A stretch of 64,000 bases of DNA from Cognatiluteimonas lumbrici (GCF_006476065.1 NZ_ML636798.1:1-64000); one strand, 5' to 3'; positions 9,701 through 22,777 are shown, numbered from the stretch's first letter. Made by a program: numbers and translations. The notes: generated by a model from the letters alone, not told the origin.

Positions 9701-11041
9701 ATGTCGCGCAGCGCGGGCGCCCTCGGCGGATTGGCCGGGGCCGGCAAGTTCACTGAGCTGCGGCAGCGCCTGCTGTTCGTGGTCGGTGCGCTGCTGGTCT
9801 ACCGGCTGGGCTGCTTCATCCCCGTCCCGGGCGTCAACCCGGAGGCGATGCTGCAGCTGATGGAGACCCAGGAAGGGACCATCGTGGACATGTTCAACAT
9901 GTTCTCCGGTGGCGCCCTGGAGCGCTTCAGCCTGTTCGCGCTCAACGTGATCCCGTACATCTCGGCCTCGATCGTCATGCAGCTGATGGTGCAGGTGATC
10001 CCGAGCCTGAAGGCGATCCAGAAGGAAGGCGAGTCCGGGCGCCGCAAGATCACCCAGTGGTCGCGCCTCGGCTCGATCCCGCTGGCGATCTTCCAGTCGG
10101 CCGGCATCGCGATCGCGCTGCAGAGCTCCGGCGCCAGCAACGGCATCCCGGTGGTCTACTCGCCGGGCATCGGCTTCATCCTGACCGCGGTGGTGTCGCT
10201 GACCGCCGGCACGATGTTCCTGATGTGGCTGGGCGAGCAGGTGACCGAGCGCGGCATCGGCAACGGCGTCTCGCTGATCATCTTCGCGGGCATCGTGGCC
10301 GGGCTGCCGGGCGCGGTGCTGGGCACCATGGAGTCGGCGCGCAACGGCCAGATGACCTCGATCGCGGTGATCGCCATCGTGCTCATCGTGCTCGCGGTGA
10401 CCTGGTTCGTGGTCTTCGTCGAGAGCGGCCAGCGCCGGATCACGGTCAACTACGCGCGCCGCCAGGGCGGCCGCAGCGCGTACATGAACCAGAGCTCGTT
10501 CCTGCCGCTGAAGCTCAACATGTCGGGCGTGATCCCGCCGATCTTCGCCTCGTCGATCATCATGTTCCCGGCGACCGCCTCGACTTGGTTCGGCCAGGCC
10601 GGTTCGGCCACCTGGCTGCAGCGGGCGAGCCAGGCGTTGTCGCCCGGCGAACCGCTGTACATCCTGCTCTACGGCGGCCTGATCGCCGGCTTCACCTTCT
10701 TCTACACGGCGCTGGTCTTCAACTCGCAGGAGACCGCCGACAACCTGAAGAAGTCCGGCGCGCTGATCCCGGGCATCCGCCCGGGCAAGGCGACCGCCGA
10801 CTACGTGGACGGCGTGCTGACCCGCCTGACGGCGGCCGGCGCGGCCTACCTGGTGGCGGTCTGCCTGCTGCCGGAATTCATGCGCACGGAGCTGGGGGCC
10901 TCGTTCTACTTCGGCGGCACCTCGCTGCTGATCGTGGTCGTGGTGGTGATGGACTTCATCGCCCAGATCCAGGCGCACCTCATGTCGCACCAGTACGACA
11001 GTTTGCTGAAGAAGGCGAACCTGAAGGGCGGCAGGAGGTAG
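9701..11041 (+). CDS. secY: Protein translocase subunit SecY
   Basis: 446 residues, ten predicted membrane helices; the plug and lateral-gate helices belong to conserved segments such as [13 protein letters not shown] and [11 protein letters not shown]. SecY forms the channel for Sec-dependent export and membrane insertion with SecE and SecG. It is the last gene before the spacer to rpsM. No rpmJ (L36) follows it, unlike the E. coli spc operon. Confidence 0.98.
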   Translation: MSRSAGALGGLAGAGKFTELRQRLLFVVGALLVYRLGCFIPVPGVNPEAMLQLMETQEGTIVDMFNMFSGGALERFSLFALNVIPYISASIVMQLMVQVIPSLKAIQKEGESGRRKITQWSRLGSIPLAIFQSAGIAIALQSSGASNGIPVVYSPGIGFILTAVVSLTAGTMFLMWLGEQVTERGIGNGVSLIIFAGIVAGLPGAVLGTMESARNGQMTSIAVIAIVLIVLAVTWFVVFVESGQRRITVNYARRQGGRSAYMNQSSFLPLKLNMSGVIPPIFASSIIMFPATASTWFGQAGSATWLQRASQALSPGEPLYILLYGGLIAGFTFFYTALVFNSQETADNLKKSGALIPGIRPGKATADYVDGVLTRLTAAGAAYLVAVCLLPEFMRTELGASFYFGGTSLLIVVVVVMDFIAQIQAHLMSHQYDSLLKKANLKGGRR

Positions 11042-11046
11042 GACAA

Positions 11047-11075
11047 GCCCCGACAGGGGCAGCCCCGAAAGGGGC
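11047..11075 (+). other. Two tandem 5-bp tetraloop hairpins after secY
   Basis: GCCCC-GACA-GGGGC (11047-11060) and GCCCC-GAAA-GGGGC (11062-11075) are separated by one base and start 5 nt after the secY stop. Both have the same stem and a G..A-type tetraloop. No T tract follows, so they are not a normal terminator. A third stem, 11126-11133 with 11141-11148, and a fourth, 11202-11208 with 11216-11222, lie further on in the same 298-nt spacer. They could mark a 3' end or stabilise it. Confidence 0.5.
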
Positions 11076-11273
11076 AAATGGGCGACCCGGGCGGCGATTC
11101 CGCGCACGGGTGGCCCGGGGCCGATCCGCGCGCCAGAGTAGCGCGCGGGCCGGGCAGGGCGGTCCTCCGCCCCGGCCGGCCAGCCCCGGGCCGTCGCCGG
11201 AGCATGGGCACACTCCCCATGCCGGGCCTGGGCCGTTGGATGGCCTGGGCTTCCAGACGACCCGGAATCTTGC

Positions 11274-11279
11274 TAAAAT
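11274..11279 (+). promoter_or_regulatory. Putative -10 of the alpha operon promoter
   Basis: TAAAAT at 11274-11279 (5 of 6 matches) is preceded by GC and lies 61 nt before the rpsM start. At 17-nt spacing the -35 position reads TTCCAG, a weak match. The same GCTAAAAT string occurs before the aminotransferase gene at 21528-21535, suggesting that both are genuine -10 elements in this genome. Confidence 0.45.
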
Positions 11280-11339
11280 TTCCAGTTCACTCCGCCGGGG
11301 ACGCGTGCCCTGGCCGACAACCAGTTTGGAGACCGCGTC

Positions 11340-11696
11340 ATGGCGCGTATTGCCGGCGTCAACCTGCCTGCCCAGAAGCACGTCTGGGTGGGCCTGCAAA
11401 GCATCTACGGCATTGGCCGTACCCGTTCGAAGCAGGTCTGCGAGGCCGCCGGCGTTGCGCCGTCGACCAAGATCCGCGACCTCTCCGAGCCCGAGGTCGA
11501 GCGCCTCCGCCTGGAGATCGCCAAGTACCCCGTCGAGGGCGACCTGCGCCGCGAGGTCGGCGTCGCCATCAAGCGCCTGATGGACCTGGCCTGCTACCGC
11601 GGCCTGCGCCACCGCCGCGGCCTGCCCCTGCGCGGCCAGCGCACCCGGACCAATGCCCGTACCCGCAAGGGTCCGCGCAAGGCCATCAAGAAGTAA
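11340..11696 (+). CDS. rpsM: 30S ribosomal protein S13
   Basis: 118 residues. S13 is in the 30S head and contacts the P-site tRNA through its basic C-terminal tail ([18 protein letters not shown]). The start [15 protein letters not shown] is invariant in the family. First gene of the alpha operon here; in E. coli the rpsM leader is bound by S4, but this leader would be only about 55 nt if the predicted promoter is correct. Confidence 0.98.
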   Translation: MARIAGVNLPAQKHVWVGLQSIYGIGRTRSKQVCEAAGVAPSTKIRDLSEPEVERLRLEIAKYPVEGDLRREVGVAIKRLMDLACYRGLRHRRGLPLRGQRTRTNARTRKGPRKAIKK

Positions 11697-11705
11697 GGAA
11701 CCGAC

Positions 11706-12098
11706 ATGGCCAAGCCAGCTGCCGCGAAAGTCAAGAAGAAGATCAAGCGCGTCGTCACCGACGGCATCGCCCACGTGCACGCGTCGTTCAACAACACCAT
11801 CGTGACCATCACCGACCGCCAGGGCAACGCCCTGTCGTGGGCGACCTCCGGCGGCGCGGGCTTCCGCGGCTCGCGCAAGTCGACCCCGTTCGCGGCCCAG
11901 GTCGCGGCCGAGAAGGCCGGCAAGGCCGCGCTCGACTACGGCGTGAAGTCGCTGGAAGTGCGCATCAAGGGCCCGGGCCCGGGGCGCGAGTCGGCCGTGC
12001 GTTCGCTGAACAACGTCGGCTACAAGATCACCAACATCATCGACGTGACGCCGATCCCGCACAACGGGTGCCGTCCGCCGAAGAAGCGTCGCGTCTAA
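11706..12098 (+). CDS. rpsK: 30S ribosomal protein S11
   Basis: 130 residues. S11 lies on the 30S platform. The conserved [18 protein letters not shown] and C-terminal [13 protein letters not shown] are present; the Asn-Gly pair in the latter is the site of isoaspartate formation known in E. coli S11. The Pcm repair enzyme is encoded at 43425-44123. Confidence 0.98.
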   Translation: MAKPAAAKVKKKIKRVVTDGIAHVHASFNNTIVTITDRQGNALSWATSGGAGFRGSRKSTPFAAQVAAEKAGKAALDYGVKSLEVRIKGPGPGRESAVRSLNNVGYKITNIIDVTPIPHNGCRPPKKRRV

Positions 12099-12112
12099 GG
12101 GGGCGATAGAAA

Positions 12113-12748
12113 ATGGCTCGTTACATCGGTCCCACCTGCAAGCTCGCCCGCCGCGAAGGCGTCGACCTCGGCCTCAAGTCGCCGGCGCGCGCGCTCGATT
12201 CCAAGTGCAAGCTGGAGCAGAAGCCCGGCCAGCACGGCGCCGGCACCGGCGCCCGCCGCAGCAAGCTGTCCGACTACGCCCTGCAGCTTCGCGAGAAGCA
12301 GAAGGTCAAGCGCATCTACGGCCTGCTCGAGCGCCAGTTCCGCAACTATTACAAGAAGGCGTCCACCCGCAAGGGCAACACCGGCGAGAACCTCCTGCAG
12401 ATGCTGGAGACCCGCCTGGACAACGTCGTCTACCGCATGGGCTTCGCCGTCACCCGCCCGGCCGCGCGCCAGCTGGTCAGCCACCGCGGCGTGACCGTGA
12501 ACGGCAAGCTGGTCAACCTGCCGTCCTACCAGGTCAAGGCGGGCGACGCGATCGCGCTGTCCGAGAAGGCGCAGAAGCAGCTCCGCGTGCAGGAGTCGCT
12601 GGCGGTGTCCTCGCAGATGGACCTCTCGCCCTCGTGGATCGAGGTCGACGCCAAGAAGTTCGCCGGCGTGTTCAAGGCCGTGCCGGACCGCGCCGACCTG
12701 CCCTCCGACATCAACGAAGCGCTGATCGTCGAGCTGTACTCGAAGTAA
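12113..12748 (+). CDS. rpsD: 30S ribosomal protein S4
   Basis: 211 residues. It has the S4 RNA-binding domain at about residues 98-160 ([22 protein letters not shown]). S4 nucleates 16S 5'-domain assembly and helps form the mRNA entry helicase; in E. coli it represses the alpha operon. Cysteines 9 and 32 are present but not the four-cysteine zinc site of C+ forms. Confidence 0.97.
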   Translation: MARYIGPTCKLARREGVDLGLKSPARALDSKCKLEQKPGQHGAGTGARRSKLSDYALQLREKQKVKRIYGLLERQFRNYYKKASTRKGNTGENLLQMLETRLDNVVYRMGFAVTRPAARQLVSHRGVTVNGKLVNLPSYQVKAGDAIALSEKAQKQLRVQESLAVSSQMDLSPSWIEVDAKKFAGVFKAVPDRADLPSDINEALIVELYSK

Positions 12749-12764
12749 TCCAGGAGACCTCCGA

Positions 12765-13763
12765 ATGACGGTTACCGCCAACCAAGTCCTGCGCCCCCGC
12801 GGCCCGCAGATCGAGCGCCTCGCCGGCAACCGCGCGAAGGTCGTGATCGAGCCGCTCGAGCGCGGCTACGGCCACACCCTGGGCAACGCCCTGCGCCGCG
12901 TGCTGTTGTCCTCGATCCCCGGCTTCGCCATCACCGAGGTCGAGATCGACGGCGTGCTGCACGAGTACAGCACCATCGAGGGCCTGCAGGAGGACGTGCT
13001 CGAGGTGCTGCTGAACCTCAAGGACATCGCCATCCGCATGGGCACCGGCGACAGCTCCACCCTGACCCTGTCCAGGCAGGGCCCGGGCGTGGTCACCGCC
13101 GGCGACATCCGCACCGACCACAACGTCGAGATCCTCAATCCCGACCATGTCATCGCCCACCTGACCAAGGACACGGCGCTGAACATGCGGCTGCGCATCG
13201 AGCGCGGCTTCGGCTACCAGCCGGCCGCCGCCCGCCGCAGGCCGGACGAGGAGACCCGCGCGATCGGCCGGCTGATGCTGGACGCCTCGTTCTCGCCGGT
13301 GCGCCGCGTCGCCTACGCGGTCGAGGCCGCGCGCGTCGAGCAGCGCACCGACCTGGACAAGCTGGTCATCGACATCGAGACCAACGGCACCATCGACGCC
13401 GAGGAGGCCGTGCGCACCGCCGCCGACATCCTCAGCGAGCAGCTCTCGGTGTTCGGCGACTTCACCCATCGCGACCGCGGTGCGGCGAAGCCGGCGACCG
13501 CCGGCGTGGATCCGGTGCTGCTGCGCCCGATCGACGACCTCGAGCTGACCGTGCGCTCGGCCAACTGCCTGAAGGCCGAGAGCATCTACTACATCGGCGA
13601 CCTGATCCAGAAGACCGAGGTCGAACTGCTGAAGACGCCGAACCTGGGCAAGAAGTCGCTCACCGAGATCAAGGAAGTGCTCGCGCAGCGCGGCCTGTCC
13701 CTCGGCATGAAGCTCGAAAACTGGCCGCCGGCGGGCATCGCCTCGCACGGCATGATGGGCTAA
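12765..13763 (+). CDS. rpoA: DNA-directed RNA polymerase subunit alpha
   Basis: 332 residues. The N-terminal dimerisation domain ([17 protein letters not shown], about residues 36-52) and the C-terminal promoter-contact domain ([17 protein letters not shown], with the arginine equivalent to E. coli R265) are both intact. It assembles the polymerase core and binds UP elements and activators. Co-transcription with ribosomal proteins is the usual arrangement. Confidence 0.98.
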   Translation: MTVTANQVLRPRGPQIERLAGNRAKVVIEPLERGYGHTLGNALRRVLLSSIPGFAITEVEIDGVLHEYSTIEGLQEDVLEVLLNLKDIAIRMGTGDSSTLTLSRQGPGVVTAGDIRTDHNVEILNPDHVIAHLTKDTALNMRLRIERGFGYQPAAARRRPDEETRAIGRLMLDASFSPVRRVAYAVEAARVEQRTDLDKLVIDIETNGTIDAEEAVRTAADILSEQLSVFGDFTHRDRGAAKPATAGVDPVLLRPIDDLELTVRSANCLKAESIYYIGDLIQKTEVELLKTPNLGKKSLTEIKEVLAQRGLSLGMKLENWPPAGIASHGMMG

Positions 13764-13776
13764 AGGAAGAATTGCA

Positions 13777-14151
13777 ATGCGCCACCAGAAATCCGGACGC
13801 AAGTTCAGCCGCACCAGCGCGCATCGCGATGCGATGTTCAGCAACATGGCGGCCTCGCTGATCAAGCACGAGCTGATCCGCACCACCCTGCCCAAGGCCA
13901 AGGAGCTGCGCCGCGTCGCGGAGCCGCTGATCACCCTGGCCAAGACCGACAGCGTCGCCAACCGCCGCCTCGCCTTCTCGCGCCTGCGCGACAAGGAAGC
14001 GGTGGGCAACCTGTTCACCACCCTCGGCCCGCGCTACGCCGCGCGCCCGGGCGGCTACCTGCGCATCCTCAAGTGCGGCTTCCGCCCCGGCGACAACGCG
14101 CCGATGGCCTACGTCGAGCTGGTTGACCGCCCGCAGGCCGCGGCGGAGTGA
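13777..14151 (+). CDS. rplQ: 50S ribosomal protein L17
   Basis: 124 residues, starting [18 protein letters not shown]17 sits near the tunnel exit. It ends the alpha operon; the terminator follows 24 nt after the stop codon. Confidence 0.98.
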   Translation: MRHQKSGRKFSRTSAHRDAMFSNMAASLIKHELIRTTLPKAKELRRVAEPLITLAKTDSVANRRLAFSRLRDKEAVGNLFTTLGPRYAARPGGYLRILKCGFRPGDNAPMAYVELVDRPQAAAE

Positions 14152-14175
14152 CCCGAGGCGCAACGCGACACGAAC

Positions 14176-14204
14176 AGCCCCGGCCCTGCCGGGGCTTTTC
14201 TTTT
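14176..14204 (+). terminator. Rho-independent terminator of the alpha operon
   Basis: AGCCCCGG (14176-14183) pairs perfectly with CCGGGGCT (14189-14196) across a 5-nt loop, followed by TTTTCTTTT. This is the clearest intrinsic terminator in the window and ends the ribosomal superoperon. Its T tract runs into the predicted -10 element of dsbB. Confidence 0.9.
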
Positions 14205-14209
14205 AAGAT
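14204..14209 (+). promoter_or_regulatory. Putative -10 of a leaderless dsbB transcript
   Basis: TAAGAT ends 6 nt before the dsbB ATG, so the expected transcription start is the A of the start codon. No ribosome-binding site or convincing -35 is visible; the -35 region would fall in the rplQ terminator stem. Confidence 0.4.
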
Positions 14210-14215
14210 GCGCGG

Positions 14216-14736
14216 ATGACTGCCAACCCCTTCCGCTGGTCCTTCCGCGCGCGCTGCCTGCTCGGCGCGGCCACCTGCGCGCTGCTGATCTGCTACGCGC
14301 TGTACACCCAGCTGGTGGGCGGCCTGTTGCCGTGCCCGCTGTGCATCTTCCAGCGGATCGCCTTCGCCGCGCTCGGCGTGGTGCTGCTGGCCGCCGGCCT
14401 GCACGCGCCGCGGGGCACCGCCGGGCGCCGCGCCTGGGGCGTGCTGGCGCTGTTGCCGGCACTGCTCGGCATCGGCATCGCGGGGCGGCACGTGTGGCTG
14501 CAGGGCCTGCCGCCGGAACAGGTCCCCATGTGCGGGCCCGGCCTCGATTTCCTGATGGAGGCGATGCCGATCACCAGCGTCATCCGCACGGTGCTGACCG
14601 GCTCGGGCGAGTGCGCGAACGTGGACTGGACCTTCCTCGGCCTGTCGATGCCGGCCTGGAGCCTGGCGTGGTTCGTGCTGCTGGCGCTGTGGGTGCTGGC
14701 GACGATGTTCCCGGCCGTCGCGCGGGGGGCACGCCG

Positions 14737-14740
<4 letters not shown>
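14216..14740 (+). CDS. dsbB: Disulfide bond formation protein B
   Basis: 174 residues, four membrane helices. DsbB reoxidises periplasmic DsbA and passes electrons to ubiquinone. The two essential cysteine pairs are present: C40/C43 in LLPCPLC of the first periplasmic loop and C106/C133 in the second. There is no Shine-Dalgarno sequence before the ATG. Its stop overlaps the next start (ATGA), giving an unusual pairing with an aromatic-biosynthesis gene. Confidence 0.93.
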
Positions 14741-16124
<1,384 letters not shown>

Positions 16125-16125
<1 letters not shown>

Positions 16126-17150
16126 TGCGGCGGTGGCGTGCCGTGCCCGCGGTCGTGCTCGCGCTTGCCGCCGGCACGGCCGCGGCGCAGGCCACGCTCG
16201 TCCCGCAGGACTCCGGCGTCAACGTGCGCCTGCGCGGCATCTCCGCCGTGGATGCCAACGTGGCCTGGGCCAGCGGCCGCGAGGGCACCGTGCTGCGCAC
16301 CGTGGACGGTGGCGCGCACTGGCAGGCGCTGCGCGTCCCCGGGGCCGAAGCACTCGATTTCCGCGACGTCGAGGGCTTCGACGCGAATACCGCCGTGGTC
16401 CTGTCGATCGGTCCCGGCGCCTCCTCGCGGGTGTACCGCACCGTGGACGGCGGCGCGACCTGGACCTTGGCGCTGCGCAATGACGATGCGCGCGCGTTCT
16501 TCGATTGCATGGCCTTCGATGGCGATCGCGGCTGGTTGCTGGGCGACCCCGTCGACGGGCATTTCCAGGTCTACACCAGCGAGGACGCCGGCCGGACCTG
16601 GCACCCCGCGGAGCCGGCCCCGGGCCGGCGTGCGCTGCCCGACGAAGCCGCCTATGCCGCCAGCGGTACCTGCATCGCCGTGACTCCCTGGGGCGAGCGC
16701 ATGGTGGTGACCGGGGGCGGCGCGGCGCGGGTGCTGCTCGGCGACTCCGGGGGCGAACTGTGGTTCGCGTACGACGCGCCGATGCCGGCACGGGTGCCGG
16801 CGACCGGGATCTTCTCGGCGACGCCGGTGGGCGAGGACATGCTGCTGGTCGGTGGCGATTTCGAGCACGAGGAGACGGGCAGCGCGGCGCTGGCGCAATT
16901 CGTGTCCGGCGAGGGATTGAGCCTTTCGCCGCTGCCCGATCCCAACGGCTACCGCTCTGGCGCGGCCTGCCTCGATGGCCGGTCCCCGCAATGCATCGCG
17001 GTCGGCCCCAACGGCGTGGACCTGCTGCGCGAGGGCCGCTGGCAGGCGCTTTCGGCGACCGGCTACGACTCCGTGGACATCGCCGGCGACGTCGGCTGGG
17101 CGAGCGGCGACCAGGGCCGCATTGCCCGCATCGAGCTCACTCCACGCTAG
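16125..17150 (+). CDS. Exported Ycf48-like beta-propeller protein
   Basis: 341 residues with a signal peptide (about residues 1-22, RRWRAVPAVVLALAAGTAAAQ) and repeated TVDGGAHW/TVDGGATW/SEDAGRTW motifs typical of BNR/Ycf48-like propellers. Cyanobacterial Ycf48 helps photosystem II assembly; in non-photosynthetic bacteria the role of the relatives is unknown, perhaps a periplasmic chaperone or scaffold. Its start overlaps the DAHP synthase stop. The last 14 nt overlap the convergent amidase gene. Confidence 0.8.
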
Positions 17151-18747
17151 CGGCGAAGGTCGGCGGCTTGCGCGCGTGCGTGAGCTGCTCGAAGGCGTAG
17201 GCCAGGCCGATCAGCTGCGGCTCGCCCCAGGCCGGCCCCATGAAGGTCAGCCCGAGCGGCAGCCCGTGCGAGTCGCCGGACGGCACGGTGATGCTGGGGG
17301 TACCGGCCACCGCCGCCATGCCGTAGCCGGCGCCGACGAAGTGGTCGCCGAGCACCGGGTCGGTGAGCCATGCCGGCGACATGCTCGGGGCGACGATCGC
17401 GTCGAGCCGGTGCTCGTGCAGCGTCGCCAGCAGCCCCTCCTCGCCGGCCAGGCGCCGCGCCTTGGCCCTGGCGTCCAGGTAGGCCTGGTCGGTCAGCGGT
17501 CCCTTGGCCTGCGCCGCCTCGAAGATCTCCTGGCCGAACAGCGGCATCGCCTCGCCAGCGTGCTCCCTGTTCCATTCGATCAGCTCGGCGAGCGAGCCCG
17601 GGCCCACCGTGACGCGCGCGAGATAGGCATCCAGCCCGTCCTTGAACTCGTACAGCAGCACCGCGTATTCGGCTTCGTTCCAGTCGTCGTAGCCGGCGAC
17701 CTCGACGTCCACCACGGTGGCCCCGGCCTGGCGCAGGGTCTCGAGCGCGGCCTCGGTCGCGGCGTCCACGTCCGGGTGGTAGCCCATCGCCTGGCGCAGC
17801 ACGCCGATGCGCTTGCCGTTCAATGCGCCCGCGTCCAGGAACGTGGTGTAGTCGGCGGCGACGTGGCCCTCGGCGGCCGCGCCCGCCGGGTCGGCGGGAT
17901 CCGCGCCGGCCATCGCGCCGAGCAGCGCCGCCGCGTCGGCCACGGTGCGCGCCATCGGCCCGGCGGTGTCCTGCGAGGCGGCGATCGGGATGATCCCGTT
18001 GCGGCTGACCAAGCCCACGGTCGGCTTGATCCCGACCAGGCCGGCCACCGACGACGGACAGATGATGCTGCCGTCGGTCTCGGTGCCGACGCCCACCGTG
18101 GCGAGGTTGGCTGCGATCGCGGTGCCGGTGCCGGAGGAGGAGCCGCAGGGGTTGCGGTCGAGCGCATACGGGTTCTTCGTCTGCCCGCCGCGCGAACTCC
18201 AGCCGGAAATCGAGCGGGTGGAGCGGAAGTTCGCCCATTCGCTGAGGTTGGTCTTGCCGAGGATCACCGCGCCGGCGTCGCGCAACCGGCGCACGAGGAA
18301 CGCGTCTTCGGCGGGACGGTTGTCGGCCAGCGCCAGCGAGCCGGCGGAGTTGACCATCGGCACCGCGTCGATGTTGTCCTTGAGCAGCACCGGGATGCCG
18401 TGCATCGGACCGCGGACCTTGCCCTGCGCGCGCTCGGCATCGAGCGCGGCGGCTTCCTCCATCGCGCGCGGGTTGAGCTCGATCACCGCGCCGAGCATCG
18501 GCCCGGCGTCGTCGGTCGCGGCGATGCGGTCCAGGTAGGCGCGGGTCAGGGTTTGGCTGTCGAGCTGCCCCGCGGCCATGCGCTCCTGCAGCTGGGCGAT
18601 GGTTGCCTCTTCGAAGGCGAAAGCCGTGCTGTCGCCGGCCGTGGCGGTGTCCGTGGCTTCGGAAGGCGTCGCCGGCGGCTGCCGGTCGCAGGCGGCGAGC
18701 AGCGCGCAGGCAAGGACCAGCGCGACGGGCGATCGGTGCAGCTTCAT
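17137..18747 (-). CDS. Amidase-signature lipoprotein
   Basis: 536 residues. A lipobox ends at Cys20 (ALLAAC), so it is probably a membrane-anchored periplasmic enzyme. The Ser-cisSer-Lys triad of amidase-signature hydrolases is present: Lys123 in GIPVLLKDNID, Ser203 in CGSSSGTG and Ser227 in ETDGS. The family hydrolyses amide bonds (peptide amides, indoleacetamide and others); the substrate cannot be told. It converges with the Ycf48-like gene and is followed upstream by a gene remnant. Confidence 0.9.
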   Translation of the reverse strand: MKLHRSPVALVLACALLAACDRQPPATPSEATDTATAGDSTAFAFEEATIAQLQERMAAGQLDSQTLTRAYLDRIAATDDAGPMLGAVIELNPRAMEEAAALDAERAQGKVRGPMHGIPVLLKDNIDAVPMVNSAGSLALADNRPAEDAFLVRRLRDAGAVILGKTNLSEWANFRSTRSISGWSSRGGQTKNPYALDRNPCGSSSGTGTAIAANLATVGVGTETDGSIICPSSVAGLVGIKPTVGLVSRNGIIPIAASQDTAGPMARTVADAAALLGAMAGADPADPAGAAAEGHVAADYTTFLDAGALNGKRIGVLRQAMGYHPDVDAATEAALETLRQAGATVVDVEVAGYDDWNEAEYAVLLYEFKDGLDAYLARVTVGPGSLAELIEWNREHAGEAMPLFGQEIFEAAQAKGPLTDQAYLDARAKARRLAGEEGLLATLHEHRLDAIVAPSMSPAWLTDPVLGDHFVGAGYGMAAVAGTPSITVPSGDSHGLPLGLTFMGPAWGEPQLIGLAYAFEQLTHARKPPTFAASVE

Positions 18748-18810
18748 GGCGGTCTCCCCGTGGACGGACCGGCAGCATCGCGCGCCGCGGCCGCGTGGGC
18801 AAGGCGCCGC

Positions 18811-19053
18811 CTAGAGCAGCGTTCCCTGTTCCGGTGCCCGCGGCAGTTCGGTGCCGGCCAGCGCCCAGCAGCGCGGGCGTGGCGCGCTCGCCGTGGCCGA
18901 GGAAGCACAGGGTCACGTGCCACTGGTCCGGCCGGCGCAAGGAGCGCGGGCCGAGACCGCGCGCACGGAACTGGTCGCGCAGCGCCCGGACGAGGGGTTG
19001 CAGCCGTTCCGCCTCGGCGGCGCGCGGGCGCCACGCCGGGAACAGCGCCTGGC

Positions 19054-19057
<4 letters not shown>
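18811..19057 (-). pseudogene. Remnant of a 2'-5' RNA ligase/cyclic phosphodiesterase-like gene
   Basis: A GTG at 19057 overlaps the typA stop (GTGA). It opens a frame reading SQALFPAWRPRAAEAERLQ and then DQWHVTLCFLGHG, which resembles the N-terminal part of LigT/ThpR proteins with the first HxT motif. After about 60 codons the resemblance ends; there is no second HxT motif. A one-base frame change near 18880 would lead to ELPRAPEQGTLL and a stop at 18811. Intact family members have roughly 180 residues, so this looks like an internally deleted, frameshifted relic. The assignment rests on the N-terminal match only. Confidence 0.5.
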
Positions 19058-20901
<1,844 letters not shown>

Positions 20902-20946
20902 GTTTGCGGGCACGGGCGAGGGCGCCTTGGGCGCGGGCCGAAAATC

Positions 20947-20975
20947 GGGGGAAGCCGGTTAGTATACCTTCCCCC
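20947..20975. promoter_or_regulatory. Dyad centred on the divergent typA/ppiB promoter region
   Basis: GGGGGAAG at 20947-20954 and CTTCCCCC at 20968-20975 form a perfect 8-bp inverted repeat with a 13-nt spacer. The spacer carries TAGTAT on the plus strand (20960-20965) and TATACT on the minus strand (20966-20961), the only -10-like sequences in the 94-nt intergenic region. It may be an operator serving both genes. Confidence 0.4.
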
Positions 20976-20995
20976 CAGCCTCGCCGGAGACCCCG

Positions 20996-21490
20996 ATGTC
21001 CCTTCACGCCATCTTCGATACCGACCGCGGCCCGATCCGGGTCGAGCTGCTGGCCGACAAGGCCCCGCTGACCGTGGCCAACTTCGTGAACCTGGCCCGG
21101 CGCGGCTTCTACGACGGGCTCAACTTCCACCGGGTGATCCCCGACTTCATGATCCAGGGCGGCTGCCCCGAGGGCTCCGGCCGCGGCGGCCCCGGCTACC
21201 GCTTCGAGGACGAGACCGACAACGGCGTCGCCCACGAGCGCGGCGTGCTGTCCATGGCCAACGCCGGCCCGGACACCAACGGCAGCCAGTTCTTCATCAC
21301 CCACGTGGCCACCCCCTGGCTGGACGGCAAGCACACCGTGTTCGGCAAGGTCGTCGAAGGTCTGGAAGCGGTGGACAAGGTCGAGCAGGGCGACAGCATC
21401 CGCAAGGTGACCATCGAGGGCGACGCCGACGCGGCGCTGGCCGCGAAGGCGGACCGCGTCGCGGAGTGGAACCGCATCCTGGCGGCGTGA
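20996..21490 (+). CDS. ppiB: Cytoplasmic cyclophilin-type peptidyl-prolyl isomerase
   Basis: 164 residues, no signal peptide. It catalyses cis-trans isomerisation of prolyl bonds. The active-site segment [13 protein letters not shown] and the [16 protein letters not shown] loop are intact. GGAGA precedes the ATG. Stand-alone transcription is likely, with a strong hairpin just after the stop. Confidence 0.93.
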   Translation: MSLHAIFDTDRGPIRVELLADKAPLTVANFVNLARRGFYDGLNFHRVIPDFMIQGGCPEGSGRGGPGYRFEDETDNGVAHERGVLSMANAGPDTNGSQFFITHVATPWLDGKHTVFGKVVEGLEAVDKVEQGDSIRKVTIEGDADAALAAKADRVAEWNRILAA

Positions 21491-21496
21491 CGCAGT

Positions 21497-21525
21497 GGCG
21501 GCGACCCCGGTCGGGGGTCGCCGCC
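21497..21525 (+). other. 12-bp stem-loop after ppiB
   Basis: GGCGGCGACCCC (21497-21508) pairs perfectly with GGGGTCGCCGCC (21514-21525) around a 5-nt loop. No T tract follows, so it is at best a partial terminator or a 3'-end stabiliser. It ends only 4 nt before the -10 of the next gene. Confidence 0.6.
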
Positions 21526-21529
21526 ATGC

Positions 21530-21535
21530 TAAAAT
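21530..21535 (+). promoter_or_regulatory. Putative -10 for the aminotransferase gene
   Basis: TAAAAT, 36 nt before the ATG at 21572, again in the context GCTAAAAT. The -35 position falls inside the stem-loop 21497-21525 and does not match consensus. Confidence 0.4.
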
Positions 21536-21571
21536 TCCGGGCTGCCAGCGTCCTTTCCCACGAGGTCCCGC

Positions 21572-22777
21572 ATGCCCCAGTTCGCCAGCCGCATCGGCCG
21601 CGCCAAGCCCAGCGCGATCATGGCGGTCGCAGAGAAGGCCAAGCGCCTGAAGGCCGAAGGCCGCGACATCATCAGCTTCTCCATCGGCGTCCCCAACTTC
21701 CTGCCCGGCGAACACGTCTACGCCGCGGCCCGCGAGGCGCTCGAGCGCGATTCCGGCCAGTACGGCAGCAACCGCGGCGGCGACGCGCTGCTCGATGCCT
21801 TCCTCGCGCACATCTCGAAGATCGGCCTCACCGGCTACACCCGCGCCAACGTCGCCACCGGGGTCGGCGCCAAGCACGTCATCTACAACCTGTGCGAGGC
21901 GCTGCTCGACGAGGGCGACACCATCGCCTTCCCGGTGCCGTACTGGACCAGCTACCTCGACATCGCCGAGATCGTCAACGCGAAGATCGAGTTGCTGCCG
22001 TGCCCTGCCTCGCAGGACTACAAGCTGACCCCCGCGCAGCTCGACGCCGCGCTGGCGAGGAAGCCGCGCGTGTTCCTGTTCAACAACCCCTCGAACCCGA
22101 CCGGCATGGTCTATTCGAAGGACGAGATCTCCGCGCTCGCCGACGTCATCGCGAAGCACCCGGATACCTGGGTGATCACCGACGACATCTACAACCGCAT
22201 GATCTTCGACGGCGTCGGCTACCACAATTTCGTGCACGCCCGCCCGGAACTGCGCGACCGGGTGATCTTCATCGACTCGCTGTCCAAGACCTACGGCATG
22301 CCCGGCTGGCGCGTCGGCTTCATGGCCGGCCCCGAGTCCGTGGCCAAGGCCGTGGTGACGATGAACTCCAACCACATCACCAGCCTGCCCGAGGTGATCA
22401 CCGCGGCCGCGGTCGCGGCGCTGTCGGGTCCGCAGGACGTGCCGGACGGCAAGCGCGCCGAGTTCGAGGCCAAGCGCGACCAGGTGATGGCGGTGTTCGA
22501 CGCCATCCCGGGCGTGACCTGCCCGCGCCCGCAAGGCGCGTTCTACGTGTTCCCGGACATCAGCGCGTATTTCGGCAAGACCCACGGCCCCACCGGCCTG
22601 CGCATCGGCAACGACGTGGACTTCTGCAATGCGCTGCTGGAAGCCAAGGGCGTGGCCTGCGTGCCCGGGTCCGCGTTCGGCGAGCCGCGTGCGCTGCGCA
22701 TCAGCTACACCTGCCCGACGCCGCAGCTCGCGCCCGGCCTCGAGCGCATCCGCGAGTTCTTCTCCGAACTCGCCTGA
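21572..22777 (+). CDS. Class I/II pyridoxal-phosphate aminotransferase, aspartate type
   Basis: 401 residues of fold type I. It probably exchanges amino groups between aspartate (or aromatic amino acids) and 2-oxoglutarate. The PLP lysine is Lys239 in [23 protein letters not shown] (171-178) and the C-terminal RISYTCPTP arginine for the substrate carboxylate are present. It lies 49 nt before mdh, so oxaloacetate is a plausible shared metabolite. Substrate specificity is inferred from the subgroup, not proven. Confidence 0.88.
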   Translation: MPQFASRIGRAKPSAIMAVAEKAKRLKAEGRDIISFSIGVPNFLPGEHVYAAAREALERDSGQYGSNRGGDALLDAFLAHISKIGLTGYTRANVATGVGAKHVIYNLCEALLDEGDTIAFPVPYWTSYLDIAEIVNAKIELLPCPASQDYKLTPAQLDAALARKPRVFLFNNPSNPTGMVYSKDEISALADVIAKHPDTWVITDDIYNRMIFDGVGYHNFVHARPELRDRVIFIDSLSKTYGMPGWRVGFMAGPESVAKAVVTMNSNHITSLPEVITAAAVAALSGPQDVPDGKRAEFEAKRDQVMAVFDAIPGVTCPRPQGAFYVFPDISAYFGKTHGPTGLRIGNDVDFCNALLEAKGVACVPGSAFGEPRALRISYTCPTPQLAPGLERIREFFSELA

